This document shows positions 10,354 to 19,010 of a DNA stretch of 64,000 bases, piece after piece. Numbering within the stretch: position 1 is the first letter of the stretch; every line of letters starts with the position of its first letter. The notes below the pieces were generated by a model. That model had not been told where the DNA came from, searched no databases, and was given only the letters and a program-made list of their open reading frames with translations. Location of the stretch: contig JOAA01000026.1 in the NCBI GenBank assembly GCA_000720375.1, positions 124,001 through 188,000 on the forward strand, written 5' to 3'. A program made the translations under genes and the position numbers. The stretch is from Rhodococcus rhodnii (GTDB taxonomy: Bacteria; Actinomycetota; Actinomycetes; Mycobacteriales; Pseudonocardiaceae).

Positions 10354-10373
10354 TTTCCTAGTGTACGCATCTC

Positions 10374-10402
10374 GACAGACTGTCGCGATAGAGACAGACT
10401 GT
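10374..10402. promoter_or_regulatory. Two-site TetR operator candidate
   Basis: GACAGACTGTC at 10374-10384 is a perfect 5-1-5 palindrome, and GACAGACTGT recurs at 10393-10402. The centres are 19 bp apart, about two helical turns. They sit between the divergent starts of the TetR gene (10353) and the membrane protein (10440), where two TetR dimers could bind the same DNA face. Binding is inferred. Confidence 0.65.
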
Positions 10403-10439
10403 ATCGATAATTCGATGCAAGCGTGGAGAGGACGCAAGG

Positions 10440-10976
10440 ATGGCTCATCAAACCGGCTCGACCGGTGAATCGCCTCCCCGGGTGACGATGCCGCCTCGAC
10501 TCCGCAAGTTCGTGATCGCGGTGCATGTCGCCACATCCGTTGGCTGGCTCGGCGCGGTCGTCGGCTACATCGCGCTCGATATCACCGCTGTCACCAGTCA
10601 AAACGGGCAGGTTTCCCGTGCTGCCTATCTGATGATGAACGTGACGGTGTGGTACGCGATCGTGCCGCTGGCGCTCGCGTCGGTTGTGATCGGGACGATC
10701 AACGCGCTGGGCACCGCATGGGGACTCGTCCGGCATTACTGGGTGTTGGTGAAGTTCCTGCTGACGATCTTCGCGACCGTGATCCTGTTGGTGGAGACAC
10801 GAACGGTTCGCGCTTTGGCGGACGTCGCCGCGTCGGGCGCCGATCCGCGACAGCTGCCCGGCTCGCTGCCGCACTCGATCGGCGGGATGGTGCTGTTGCT
10901 TGGGATTCTGGCGCTGTCGGTTTACAAGCCGCGGGGGAAGACCCGATATGGCTGGCGTAGGCGACAGACGGTGTAA
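10440..10976 (+). CDS. DUF2269-like integral membrane protein
   Basis: Product of 178 aa from ATG 10440, preceded by GGAGAGG and AAGG. It has four predicted membrane spans, starting near FVIAVHVATSVGWLGAVVGY, then WYAIVPLALASVVIG, VLVKFLLTIFATVILL and GGMVLLLGILALSVY. It ends in a basic tail (KPRGKTRYGWRRR). The pattern (HV-SVGWLGAV near the N-terminus and SVYKPRGKTRYG at the C-terminus) matches a conserved actinobacterial membrane family, which I believe is annotated DUF2269. No enzymatic residues are evident. It is adjacent to and divergent from the TetR gene, with the paired operator between them, so it is probably that repressor's target. Confidence 0.75.
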   Translation: MAHQTGSTGESPPRVTMPPRLRKFVIAVHVATSVGWLGAVVGYIALDITAVTSQNGQVSRAAYLMMNVTVWYAIVPLALASVVIGTINALGTAWGLVRHYWVLVKFLLTIFATVILLVETRTVRALADVAASGADPRQLPGSLPHSIGGMVLLLGILALSVYKPRGKTRYGWRRRQTV

Positions 10977-10982
10977 GCGAGC

Positions 10983-11294
10983 ACCCCTCGCGTTCGTGTT
11001 CGGCTACGCACTGACGATGCGCGGCGTTCGCAAGGCTGGACTGAGCCTGAAGCAGGCGTTCAGGTGGCGCTCGCCGCCGGCACCGTGTCGATCGCCGTCA
11101 GGGAGATCGTGGACAACGCCGTGATGCTCGGCGTTCCTGGCGCGATGGATGCCGGTCTGGCCCATCCGCTGTTCTGGGGTGCGCTGGTGGTCGCGTTCGT
11201 GGTCACCCTCCCGGTGAACAAGTGGATGATCGACCGAACATTTGAAAGATCAGGTGTCCGGTCTGCCGCCGAAAGCAGGCCGGACACCGTGTGA
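10983..11294 (+). pseudogene. DUF4396 membrane-protein remnant
   Basis: From 10983 one frame reads APLAFVFGYALTM followed by GLSLKQAF. At about 11062 the homologous sequence continues in another frame as VALAAGTVSIAVREIVDNAV, then GVPGAMDAG and TLPVNKWMIDR, ending at the TGA at 11294. These are the consecutive conserved blocks of DUF4396 membrane proteins. A single missing base near 11062 explains the shift. The N-terminal half of the family is absent, because the upstream gene stops at 10976. It is a decayed C-terminal fragment with no start codon of its own. Confidence 0.7.
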
Positions 11295-11397
11295 CCCTCG
11301 ACGCGACCACATAGGACACTGTCCGGGATGTCCAGAACTTCCGATGCTTGCGGGGCTGATTTACAGTCTCCTCTTCAGGCTTCAGGAGGCGAGGCGG

Positions 11398-12120
11398 ATG
11401 TCGAGGAACCGGTCGGTCATCGTCGCGCGGTTGGTCAGCGAGCGGCCCGGCAGCCCGCAGGCGGCGATCCTCGCCGAGCTGCGGCGGTGCCTGCTCGACG
11501 GCGGGGTTCCGCCTGGCAGTTCGATTCCGCTCGACGAGGTGGCCGGTGTTTTCGGCGTCAGCCGGATTCCGGTTCGGGAGGCGCTCAAGACTCTGATCGG
11601 TGAAGGCCTTGTCGAACACCGGCCCAACTTCGGCTACACGGTGGCCAAGCTGACTCCGGCCGAGCTGCATGAGTTGTACGTTGTCCGGGGTGTGTTGGAG
11701 ACGGCGGCGCTGGGGGCGGGGGTGGGGCAGGCAGGCCCCGACGACGATCAGCAGGCCCAAGCGGCCCATCAGGCGCTGGAAGATGCCTTGGCCGCTGGGG
11801 ACGTTCGGGCGTATCACCGGGAAAGCCGGAGTTTCCATATGGCTTTGGTACGGCCGTGCGGGATGTTGCGGCTGTTGGGGATGTTCGAGTCGGCGTGGAA
11901 CATGACTGAGCCGCTGCAGCCGATGGCGCACGTTTCCGCCGGCGAGCGGGCGACGTTGCACCGCGATCACGACGAGATGCTGGCGGCGTTCGTGGCGCGC
12001 GACGGCGCGGCCCTCGTCGAAGCGGCGAGGGTGCACCACGAGCGGCTGAAGTCGTCGCTGGCCTCGGTGCCACGGCACACCGGGCTCTTCGCTGAGGGGC
12101 AAGATATACGTTTCAGTTGA
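11398..12120 (+). CDS. GntR family regulator with FCD ligand-binding domain
   Basis: Product of 240 aa from ATG 11398, with AGGAGG 8 nt upstream, which decides this start over longer open frame. The N-terminal winged helix shows SIPLDEVAGVFGVSRIPVRE followed by ALKTLIGEGLVEHRPNFGY, diagnostic of FadR/GntR. The C-terminal helical FCD domain has the metal/ligand pattern ending in LHRDHDEMLAAF and HHERL. It lies 57 bp upstream of, and codirectional with, the NCS1 permease and hydantoin racemase. It most likely controls their expression in response to a hydantoin or related nitrogen compound (inference). Confidence 0.93.
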   Translation: MSRNRSVIVARLVSERPGSPQAAILAELRRCLLDGGVPPGSSIPLDEVAGVFGVSRIPVREALKTLIGEGLVEHRPNFGYTVAKLTPAELHELYVVRGVLETAALGAGVGQAGPDDDQQAQAAHQALEDALAAGDVRAYHRESRSFHMALVRPCGMLRLLGMFESAWNMTEPLQPMAHVSAGERATLHRDHDEMLAAFVARDGAALVEAARVHHERLKSSLASVPRHTGLFAEGQDIRFS

Positions 12121-12177
12121 CGAGCGTGTAACAACCGGCTCCTACGGTGGCGGGAACCGTCAGGCAGGAGCGCAGCG

Positions 12178-13623
12178 ATGACTAGTACCGCTCAACAGTT
12201 AGCAAAGCCCGTGTACCACCCACGGCTGACGAACGCCGACCTCGCGCCGCTGGAGAAGCAGACGTGGGGCTCGTACAACATCTTCGCGTTCTGGATGTCC
12301 GATGTGCACAGTGTCGGCGGGTACGTCACCGCGGGCAGCCTGTTCATGCTCGGGCTGAGCAGCTGGCAGGTGCTGGTTTCGCTGCTGATCGGGATCGGCA
12401 TCGTCTACTTCTTCTGCAACCTGGTCGCCAAGCCCAGTCAGGCGGCCGGGGTGCCGTACCCGGTGATCTGCCGCAGCGTGTTCGGTGTGCTCGGCGCGAA
12501 CATCCCGGCGGTGATCCGCGGGCTGATCGCCGTCGCCTGGTACGGGATCCAGACATATCTGGCGTCCGCCGCGCTGGATGTCGTGCTGCTCAAGCTCTTT
12601 CCCGGGCTGATGCCGTACGCGGACGTGAGCCAGCACGGTTTCCTCGGGCTCTCGTTGCTGGGATGGTTCTCCTTCACGCTGCTCTGGCTGCTGCAGGCCG
12701 CGGTGTTCTGGACCGGGATGGAGACCATCCGCCGGTTCATCGACTTCTGTGGCCCGGCGGTGTACGTCGTGATGTTCCTGCTCGCCGGCTACCTGATCGC
12801 GAAGGCGGGCTGGGGAGCGATCGACTTCAGCCTCGGTGACGTCCGGTACTCCGGATTCGACGCGCTGCCGGTCATGCTCGGCGCGATCGCGCTGGTGGTG
12901 TCGTACTTCTCCGGGCCGATGCTGAACTTCGGCGACTTCTCCCGGTACGGCAGGTCGTTCGCGGCGGTCAAACGCGGCAACCTGTTGGGCCTGCCGGTGA
13001 ACTTCCTGCTCTTCGCGATCCTGGTGGTGGTCACGTCCTCGTTGACCATCCCGGTCTTCGGCGAGCTGATCACCGACCCGGTCGCGACCGTCGCCCGGAT
13101 CGACAGCACGTTCGCCATCGTGCTCGGCGCGTTGACGTTCAGCATCGCCACGATCGGCATCAACATCGTCGCCAACTTCATCTCGCCCGCGTTCGACTTC
13201 TCCAATGTCAGCCCGCAACGGATCAGCTGGCGCGCAGGCGGAATGATCGCTGCGATCGGCTCGGTGCTTATCACGCCGTGGAACCTGTACAACAACCCCG
13301 AAGTCATCCACTACACGTTGGAAACCCTCGGCGCCTTCATCGGTCCGCTGTTCGGTGTGCTGATCGCCGGGAACTACGTCGTGGCCCGCCAGCAGGTCTC
13401 GGTCGACGACCTGTTCTCCATGTCTCCGGAAGGAAAGTATTGGTACCGCAAGGGATACAACCCGTCCGCGATCATCGCCACGGTGACCGGTTCGGCGGTC
13501 GCGATGGTTCCGGTGCTGTGGACGGACGGGCCAGGGATGAAGACGACGGCACAGTACAGCTGGTTCATCGGCATGGCGCTGGGCTTCGTGGTGTTCACCG
13601 CGCTCTCCCGGCGCCGCCGATGA
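12178..13623 (+). CDS. NCS1 family nucleobase/hydantoin:cation symporter
   Basis: Product of 481 aa from ATG 12178, with AGGAG upstream. It has about 12 hydrophobic segments. NCS1 signatures include the N-terminal PLEKQTWGSYNIFAFWMSD, then KPSQAAGVPYPVICRSVFGV and WYGIQTYLAS, FSGPMLNFGDFSRYGRS, and IVANFISPAFDFSNV. The family imports hydantoins, allantoin, cytosine or uracil with Na+ or H+. The start codon of the downstream hydantoin racemase overlaps its stop by ATGA, making a tightly coupled operon and favouring a hydantoin-type substrate. Confidence 0.93.
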   Translation: MTSTAQQLAKPVYHPRLTNADLAPLEKQTWGSYNIFAFWMSDVHSVGGYVTAGSLFMLGLSSWQVLVSLLIGIGIVYFFCNLVAKPSQAAGVPYPVICRSVFGVLGANIPAVIRGLIAVAWYGIQTYLASAALDVVLLKLFPGLMPYADVSQHGFLGLSLLGWFSFTLLWLLQAAVFWTGMETIRRFIDFCGPAVYVVMFLLAGYLIAKAGWGAIDFSLGDVRYSGFDALPVMLGAIALVVSYFSGPMLNFGDFSRYGRSFAAVKRGNLLGLPVNFLLFAILVVVTSSLTIPVFGELITDPVATVARIDSTFAIVLGALTFSIATIGINIVANFISPAFDFSNVSPQRISWRAGGMIAAIGSVLITPWNLYNNPEVIHYTLETLGAFIGPLFGVLIAGNYVVARQQVSVDDLFSMSPEGKYWYRKGYNPSAIIATVTGSAVAMVPVLWTDGPGMKTTAQYSWFIGMALGFVVFTALSRRRR

Positions 13624-14339
13624 GGATCAAGGTCATCAACCCCAACACGAGTGCGTCGATGACCGCGTTGATCGACCATGCGGCGACATCGGCGGCGAGT
13701 CCGGACTGTCTGGTTGAGACGGTCAGATCCGCCATGGGACCCGAGTCGATCGAGAGCCACTATGACGAGGCGTTGAGCGTTCCTGGCCTCCTCGCGGAGA
13801 TCGCCGCGGAGCGGTTCGACGGTTACGTCATCGCGTGCTTCGGCGATCCTGGCCTGGACGCCGCCAGGGAGATCGCCGACGGTCCCGTTGTCGGGATCGC
13901 CGAAGCCGCGATGCGTACGGCTGCCTATCTCGGTCGCGGCTTCAGCGTCGTCACGACGCTCGAACGCACCAACAGCCGGACATGGGAGCTGGCGGAACGG
14001 TATGGCGTCAGCAGGTTCTGCCTCGGAGTGTCCGCATGCGACATTCCCGTGCTCGAAGTGGAGGCGGCGCTGGACGAGGTCGCTTTGGCCTGTCAGAAGG
14101 CCGTCGCCACGGACCGGTCGGATGTGGTCGTGCTCGGCTGCGCCGGCATGACCGCTCATTGCGCGCCAATCTCGGAACGTATCGGCGTTCCGGTCATTGA
14201 CGGCGTCCAGGCCGCGGTACTCCAGGTGGAGTCGCTGATCCGGATGGGCCTGAGCACGAGCTCCCTTGGCGAGTTCGCGCCGCCGCCACCGAAGTCGTAC
14301 ACCGGTCTCCTCGCGCAGTTCCGAACCGATCGGCCGTGA
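13620..14339 (+). CDS. Hydantoin racemase / Asp-Glu racemase superfamily
   Basis: Product of 239 aa whose ATG overlaps the permease stop (ATGA). It begins MRIKVINPNTSASMT, characteristic of hydantoin racemases. The two catalytic cysteines are seen in YVIACFGDPGLDAARE and VVLGCAGM, matching the two-base Cys-Cys mechanism. Length is typical for the family. It should epimerise 5-substituted hydantoins taken up by the upstream permease. No hydantoinase or carbamoylase is encoded nearby, so the rest of the pathway must lie elsewhere, or the substrate may be allantoin, which the same family can racemise. Confidence 0.9.
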   Translation: MRIKVINPNTSASMTALIDHAATSAASPDCLVETVRSAMGPESIESHYDEALSVPGLLAEIAAERFDGYVIACFGDPGLDAAREIADGPVVGIAEAAMRTAAYLGRGFSVVTTLERTNSRTWELAERYGVSRFCLGVSACDIPVLEVEAALDEVALACQKAVATDRSDVVVLGCAGMTAHCAPISERIGVPVIDGVQAAVLQVESLIRMGLSTSSLGEFAPPPPKSYTGLLAQFRTDRP

Positions 14340-14345
14340 TGGATC

Positions 14346-14376
14346 GGGAGCGATCCGGTGCACCCGGATCGCTCCC
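14346..14376. terminator. Bidirectional hairpin terminator
   Basis: A perfect 13-bp stem, GGGAGCGATCCGG with CCGGATCGCTCCC, closes a 5-nt loop in the 46-bp gap between the convergent racemase and serine hydrolase genes. No U-tract follows, as is common in actinomycetes. Confidence 0.85.
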
Positions 14377-14385
14377 ACCGCTTGT

Positions 14386-15564
14386 TCAGGACCCGTTGCA
14401 GATCACCTTGTTGACGAGTGTCCGGTCCGCTTTGTCGTACGCCTGTGCGAGATCCGCCGTGGAGTCCCCGTAGGTCAGCGACAGCTCGAAGGTCCTGCTG
14501 CCGTCGGGCGTGCTGCCCATGATCGTCCCGTAGCCGTGGAAGCCGCCCATGCCTTTGAAGACGGTGCCGCAGGCCGGGCCCGCGTCCTGCACCCACACCC
14601 CGAGGCCGTAGCCGCCCTTGGGATGCGGCTTGCGCATCTCGGCCAGCAACGGAGCCGGCAGGAGCTTGCCCCTGTTCAGCGCGGAGAAGAACGTGTGCAG
14701 GTCCTTGGTGGTCGAGATCAGCTCACCGGCGCTGGTCGCCCAGGACGGGTTCTGGCGGGTGATGTCGACCGTCTTCCACTGCCCGGCGTCCTGGTAACGG
14801 TAATAGCCGTGCGCGTGCGGCCCGGGGATCTCTGGTGACGTGCCCGGCACCACGGTGTCCCGCAGTCCGAGCGGCCGCAGGATCCGCCGTTGGAGCTCGT
14901 CGCCGTAGGGGCGGCCGCTGATCTTCTCGATCAGCAGCCCGGCCAGCACGTAGTTGATGTTCGTATAGGTCCAGTCTGTTCCCGGCGCGAACAGCGGCGG
15001 CTTGGACAAGCCGAACCGCACCAGCTCCTCCGGGCGGTAGGTGTGGAACCGGTTGTCCACGAACTCCTGGCCGACCAGGGGGATCCCGGGCACGATCGTG
15101 CCGTCGGGCAGCACCGCGCCGGTGTAGTCGAACAACCCGCTGGTGTGCTGCAACAGCATCCGTACCGTGATCCGCCGGTCCATGCCGAATTCGGGCAGGT
15201 AGGCGGCTACGGGGGCGTCCAGGCCCACCTTGCCCTCGCCGACCAGCTGCAGCACCACGGTCGCCACGAAGGTCTTGGTGTTGCTGCCGATCCGGAACCG
15301 CCCGTTCGTCGGCGGCTTCGCGGCCTCGCCCAGCTTGCGTACCCCGGCGCTGCCGACCCACTGGCCCCGCTGGTCGTGCACCCGCAGTTGCGCCCCGGCG
15401 AAACCGGAGTCGACGATCTCCTGGACCGTCGCCTGCAGGTCCGGACGATCATGCCCGGCAGCGGCAGCCACACCGGGTAAAGCCACCCCGGCCAGCAGCG
15501 CCCCAGCCACCGCCGTGACCCCCACTCGCCGCAAGAGCCGCGGCATCCGGTCGTTCTTGGTCAT
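14386..15564 (-). CDS. Secreted serine hydrolase, class C beta-lactamase/DD-peptidase fold
   Basis: Product of 392 aa from ATG 15564; ATG 15600 is an alternative start. The N-terminus (RLLRR then a hydrophobic run to GVAAAAG) is a signal peptide. The catalytic SxxK is Ser94-Asn-Thr-Lys97 in RIGSNTKTFV. The second motif is YTN in DWTYTNINYVLAG, and HPKGGYGLG replaces KTG, as in esterase- and carboxypeptidase-type members. LLQHTSGLFDYTG is also characteristic. It acts outside the cytoplasm, probably on peptidoglycan peptides or small esters; the substrate cannot be told from sequence. It is transcribed alone and converges on the racemase. Confidence 0.9.
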   Translation of the reverse strand: MTKNDRMPRLLRRVGVTAVAGALLAGVALPGVAAAAGHDRPDLQATVQEIVDSGFAGAQLRVHDQRGQWVGSAGVRKLGEAAKPPTNGRFRIGSNTKTFVATVVLQLVGEGKVGLDAPVAAYLPEFGMDRRITVRMLLQHTSGLFDYTGAVLPDGTIVPGIPLVGQEFVDNRFHTYRPEELVRFGLSKPPLFAPGTDWTYTNINYVLAGLLIEKISGRPYGDELQRRILRPLGLRDTVVPGTSPEIPGPHAHGYYRYQDAGQWKTVDITRQNPSWATSAGELISTTKDLHTFFSALNRGKLLPAPLLAEMRKPHPKGGYGLGVWVQDAGPACGTVFKGMGGFHGYGTIMGSTPDGSRTFELSLTYGDSTADLAQAYDKADRTLVNKVICNGS

Positions 15565-15636
15565 TCGCGGCCCCGAGGCCGTAGTCGATGAACTGATCAT
15601 GGCGACCACGATCGCCAGCCGTCCTGACACACCACA

Positions 15637-15650
15637 GTCAGCGCGCTGAC
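15637..15650. promoter_or_regulatory. 14-bp perfect palindrome, possible operator
   Basis: GTCAGCGCGCTGAC is a perfect palindrome in the 157-bp divergent gap between the serine hydrolase and the mannosyltransferase. Its position suggests a regulator site, but no adjacent regulator gene is present. Confidence 0.4.
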
Positions 15651-15721
15651 ACGGCAGCCACCGATCCGGATAGGGTGTCCGGCAAGACAACGCTGATCCG
15701 ACCCCGGGCGTCGTTATTGGT

Positions 15722-16948
15722 GTGACTGCACAGGTTTCAAGGGACAAAGGCGATTCGCCGGACATGGGTGATATGGCGGCGGCACCGCGGCGAACGGCGG
15801 CCAACGAGGGCTTTGGCTCTGCGTTTGACCAGGCCAGGGTACTGGGCGCCCGCGTTCTCGGTTCTGTGTGGAGCCCTGCGCTGCTGTATCTCGTCGTCCG
15901 CGGGTTCGGCACGCTGATCTTCGTGGGCATGGCGCCCGACCGCGTCGACTGGCGGCCCTGGGACGCCGACTGGTACCTCAAGATCGCTGAGCACGGCTAC
16001 GTCGCGTCCGGCATCGGCATGCTCGATGCGAGCGGCAAGCCCATGCCCGACGGGGCCTACGCCTTCTTCCCGCTGTATCCCACGGTGGTGCGGTTGTTCG
16101 CGCCCATCTTCGGGGACAACTACATCGTTGCGGGAATTGTGGTGTCCACGCTCGCCGGTGTCGTCGGTGCCTACGGTATGGCCCGCTTGACGCGGCTTCT
16201 GGGCGGTAACCGGCGCGCCGAGACGATCGCCGTCGTGCTCGTCGCGGCTGCTCCGATGTCGGTGGTCTACACGCTGCCGTACCCCGAAAGCCTGTTGATC
16301 GCGCTCGTCGTGTGGGCCTTGATCGCGCTGCTTGAGCGCCAATGGTGGCTGTTCGCGCTGCTCACGGCCGTCGCGGGGACGTCGAACCCGATGGCAGGCC
16401 CGCTGATCGTGGTCGCGATCGTCGCGGCTTGTGTCGCCGTCAATGAGCAGGGACAACGCCGCTGGTGGGCCGGCGTCACACCGCTGCTCGCGGCCGCCGG
16501 GATGCTGGGCTATCTGTTCTGGGTCGCCGCCCACACGGCCCGCGGGTACTTCCACATCACCGACGTTGGCTGGGGCAACCGCATCGATGGCGGTCTCGTC
16601 ACCGCGGAATGGATCCTCGACGCGGTAACTACGAGCCGTGACCTGTTCGTGGTGGTGACCGCGATAGCGATTGTCGTCTCGGTGGTGGCGGTTGCGCTGG
16701 TGCGACGGCAGATGCCGTGGCAAGTGTGGCTGTACACATTGGGCACGGTCGCGTTGATCGTGGTGCACAGCGGCCTCGTCCAGGACCGGGTACGGCTGCT
16801 GCTGAGCGCGTTCCCGCTGCTGATCTTGGCGGCGATCCGGCTGACGCGCTGCTCTACCCGTGTCGCAGTGGTGATAACGGGTCTGGCGTCACTGTTCGGG
16901 CTGTGGTTCAGCGCCTACGCGCTCATTGTGTGGCCCCACTCGATCTGA
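15722..16948 (+). CDS. PIG-V-type polyprenol-phosphate mannosyltransferase, membrane
   Basis: Product of 408 aa with about ten membrane spans. The start is uncertain: GTG 15722 has no clear ribosome site, and ATG 15764 is possible. After the first span, the motif DWRPWDADWYLKIAEHGY matches the acidic extracytoplasmic loop of PIG-V/GT-C mannosyltransferases, and PDGAYAFFPLYPTVVRLF is the conserved follow-up. Such enzymes transfer mannose from polyprenyl-phosphate-mannose to lipids or proteins outside the membrane. Its 3' end overlaps that of the convergent YfhO-like gene by 26 bp. The GT2 enzyme nearby could supply the lipid-linked sugar donor (inference). Confidence 0.8.
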   Translation: MTAQVSRDKGDSPDMGDMAAAPRRTAANEGFGSAFDQARVLGARVLGSVWSPALLYLVVRGFGTLIFVGMAPDRVDWRPWDADWYLKIAEHGYVASGIGMLDASGKPMPDGAYAFFPLYPTVVRLFAPIFGDNYIVAGIVVSTLAGVVGAYGMARLTRLLGGNRRAETIAVVLVAAAPMSVVYTLPYPESLLIALVVWALIALLERQWWLFALLTAVAGTSNPMAGPLIVVAIVAACVAVNEQGQRRWWAGVTPLLAAAGMLGYLFWVAAHTARGYFHITDVGWGNRIDGGLVTAEWILDAVTTSRDLFVVVTAIAIVVSVVAVALVRRQMPWQVWLYTLGTVALIVVHSGLVQDRVRLLLSAFPLLILAAIRLTRCSTRVAVVITGLASLFGLWFSAYALIVWPHSI

Positions 16949-19010
16949 CCGATGGCCGTCGCATTCCCAACGCGCACGCCAAGGCTATGCCCAGCAAAGC
17001 ACAGACGATCCCGGCTGGCAGTCCTGGTGGCGTCCAGGCGAGTTCGAGTTCACCCTCGTGCACGTCGCCGGGCAGATCCACGGTGAGCAGCCCGGCCGGC
17101 CCGTCGCGTACCGGCACGGTCTGTCCGTTGATCTCGGCACGATATCCGGGCCAGTTGAGCCGGGCGAACGTGAGGGTTCCGGTGCCGCGGAACCGCACCC
17201 GTTCCGACCGTGCACCATCCATTGTGTCCTCGGCCGCGATCAGGTTCGGTGACCAGGCGCTGACTCGACCGTGCGGGAATGCGATGGGCTTGTCCCTGCG
17301 CAGGACGATGGCGTCGTTGTCGCTTGATTCGACGTGCCAGCCCGGCTGTGGTTGGGGTGCGTTGACGAGTGCGCGTTGGACCACAACGGTTTCCACGCGG
17401 GTCAGGTCCGCGATCGTGAGCTCGCCCTGAACCGGTGTGAACAATCTGGTGTACCCGTCGGCGCATGTCTCTCGATGGGACACACACAACGCCTTCTCGT
17501 ACTTCATGAAGGCGATCCCGGTGTACGCCATCAGACTTGGCACACCGGCTGCCGCGTACCCGTTGCCGAACCGGAAACGGTCCCGCGGCTCCTTGGCCAC
17601 ATCGGCGATCTGCGCGACAGTCCCGGTGTACGGCAAATGCACTGTCGGGGTCGGGTAGGTCTGCGTGACCGAGGAGTTGACCGGCGACCACGTGGTCTGC
17701 ACCACAAGCACCACGGCCGTCCCTGCCGTCAGAACGCCTGCCATCCAACGGGAATTGCCGCGCCGGGCGGCCAGGATGAGCAAGGCGGTCAACCCGGCAA
17801 GTAAGAGCGCGCCAATCACGTGGTGTACGGCGATCTTCGGATAGGACGCCACGGAGAGATAAGTCCCGGCAAGCAATGCGCCGCCGGTGATCGCTATTCG
17901 TCTACGTAGGTGGTCGGTCCGTAACCCGGCGGACAGCAACACGGCGAACAGCACCGCGAGGCCGAGGAACAATCCCTCGATGTTGCGCAGCGGCCAGCGG
18001 AACATCCACAAGTTCGACGGCGCCAGACAGAACACGAGGTACACACCGCTGACCACGAAGGCAGAAACCAACTCGCGCCTACGCCGTCGCAGCACAGTCC
18101 AGTCGAGCCAGGGGAGTACCGGCACGGCGAACCACGCGAAGTAGGTAGCAGGCACATGGAGACGAATGTCCGACGGGTCGAACACCTTCATCAAGGGCGA
18201 ATGGCTTGGCATGCTCAGCGCAAGCAGGTCACCGATGCCAGGCTGGAGCATGCCGGAGTTGTAGAGCACCATGCCACTGCGGCTGCCGACTGACGCGGCT
18301 CCGACCAGCGGCAGGAAAACCAACGGCACCACGGCAAGGACTGACAACCCGATGAGGACGACCCGGAGCTTGCGGAACTCGGCGAACAGTCCGATGTAGA
18401 TCGCCAGGATCGCCAGCACTCCGTACGGATTGCCAGCGGTGACGCACAATGCGCCAAAGACGAATGCCCACACCGGATGCAGCGTTCGAGCCACGGCCTT
18501 ACGTGCCGACCACCACACCCATGGCACCCACGCGAAGGTCATCAGCCCAGCCGCCCACGTGCCGGCCTGGAAGAACAGGATGAAACCGCTGAACGGCAAC
18601 GCGAAACCCACCGCGAACGCGGCCCACCTCGACGCGCCGAACTCCCGGCACAACAGGTACCCGCCGAGCGCCAATATCACCAGGAACTGGGTCTTCACCA
18701 CGGCCGACGCCAGCGCCAGGTCGTCGAACCGGGTCACCAGCAGGTAATCCGCCAGGTTCACCGGGTTCCACAGGCCGAACAGGGCCTCGCCGGCGAGGTT
18801 TCCGCCCTGCCACGAGTCCAGGTCGAGCAGCGGGAAGCTGCCGGAGAGCAACTGTTCGCCGATCCGCCGCCACATCGGCGCGAACTGCGCGGCGCTGTCG
18901 TCGGCCAGGTAGAACAGGTGGGCACGGGCGAACGGCAGCAGAGCCATCAGCGCGACCAGGACGCACAGGATCGCCGGCGGTACCCACCGCCGTTGGAGCA
19001 GCGAAGTCAC
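16923..19010 (-). CDS. YfhO-like multi-span membrane protein (probable GT-C glycosyltransferase)
   Basis: Product of 695 aa, starting MTSLLQRRWVPPAILCVLVA, with about 11-12 membrane spans followed by an extracytoplasmic C-terminal domain and a last span near AGIVCALLGIALACALGMR. The first loop, YLADDSAAQFAPMWRRIGEQ, holds the paired acidic residues expected in GT-C enzymes. WNPVNLADYLL and the C-terminal beta-rich part resemble YfhO-family proteins. The start overlaps the stop of the GT2 gene by ATGA, so the pair is one operon: GT2 probably makes the polyprenol-linked sugar that this protein transfers outside. Acceptor unknown. Confidence 0.75.
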   Translation of the reverse strand: MTSLLQRRWVPPAILCVLVALMALLPFARAHLFYLADDSAAQFAPMWRRIGEQLLSGSFPLLDLDSWQGGNLAGEALFGLWNPVNLADYLLVTRFDDLALASAVVKTQFLVILALGGYLLCREFGASRWAAFAVGFALPFSGFILFFQAGTWAAGLMTFAWVPWVWWSARKAVARTLHPVWAFVFGALCVTAGNPYGVLAILAIYIGLFAEFRKLRVVLIGLSVLAVVPLVFLPLVGAASVGSRSGMVLYNSGMLQPGIGDLLALSMPSHSPLMKVFDPSDIRLHVPATYFAWFAVPVLPWLDWTVLRRRRRELVSAFVVSGVYLVFCLAPSNLWMFRWPLRNIEGLFLGLAVLFAVLLSAGLRTDHLRRRIAITGGALLAGTYLSVASYPKIAVHHVIGALLLAGLTALLILAARRGNSRWMAGVLTAGTAVVLVVQTTWSPVNSSVTQTYPTPTVHLPYTGTVAQIADVAKEPRDRFRFGNGYAAAGVPSLMAYTGIAFMKYEKALCVSHRETCADGYTRLFTPVQGELTIADLTRVETVVVQRALVNAPQPQPGWHVESSDNDAIVLRRDKPIAFPHGRVSAWSPNLIAAEDTMDGARSERVRFRGTGTLTFARLNWPGYRAEINGQTVPVRDGPAGLLTVDLPGDVHEGELELAWTPPGLPAGIVCALLGIALACALGMRRPSVRSSGATQ

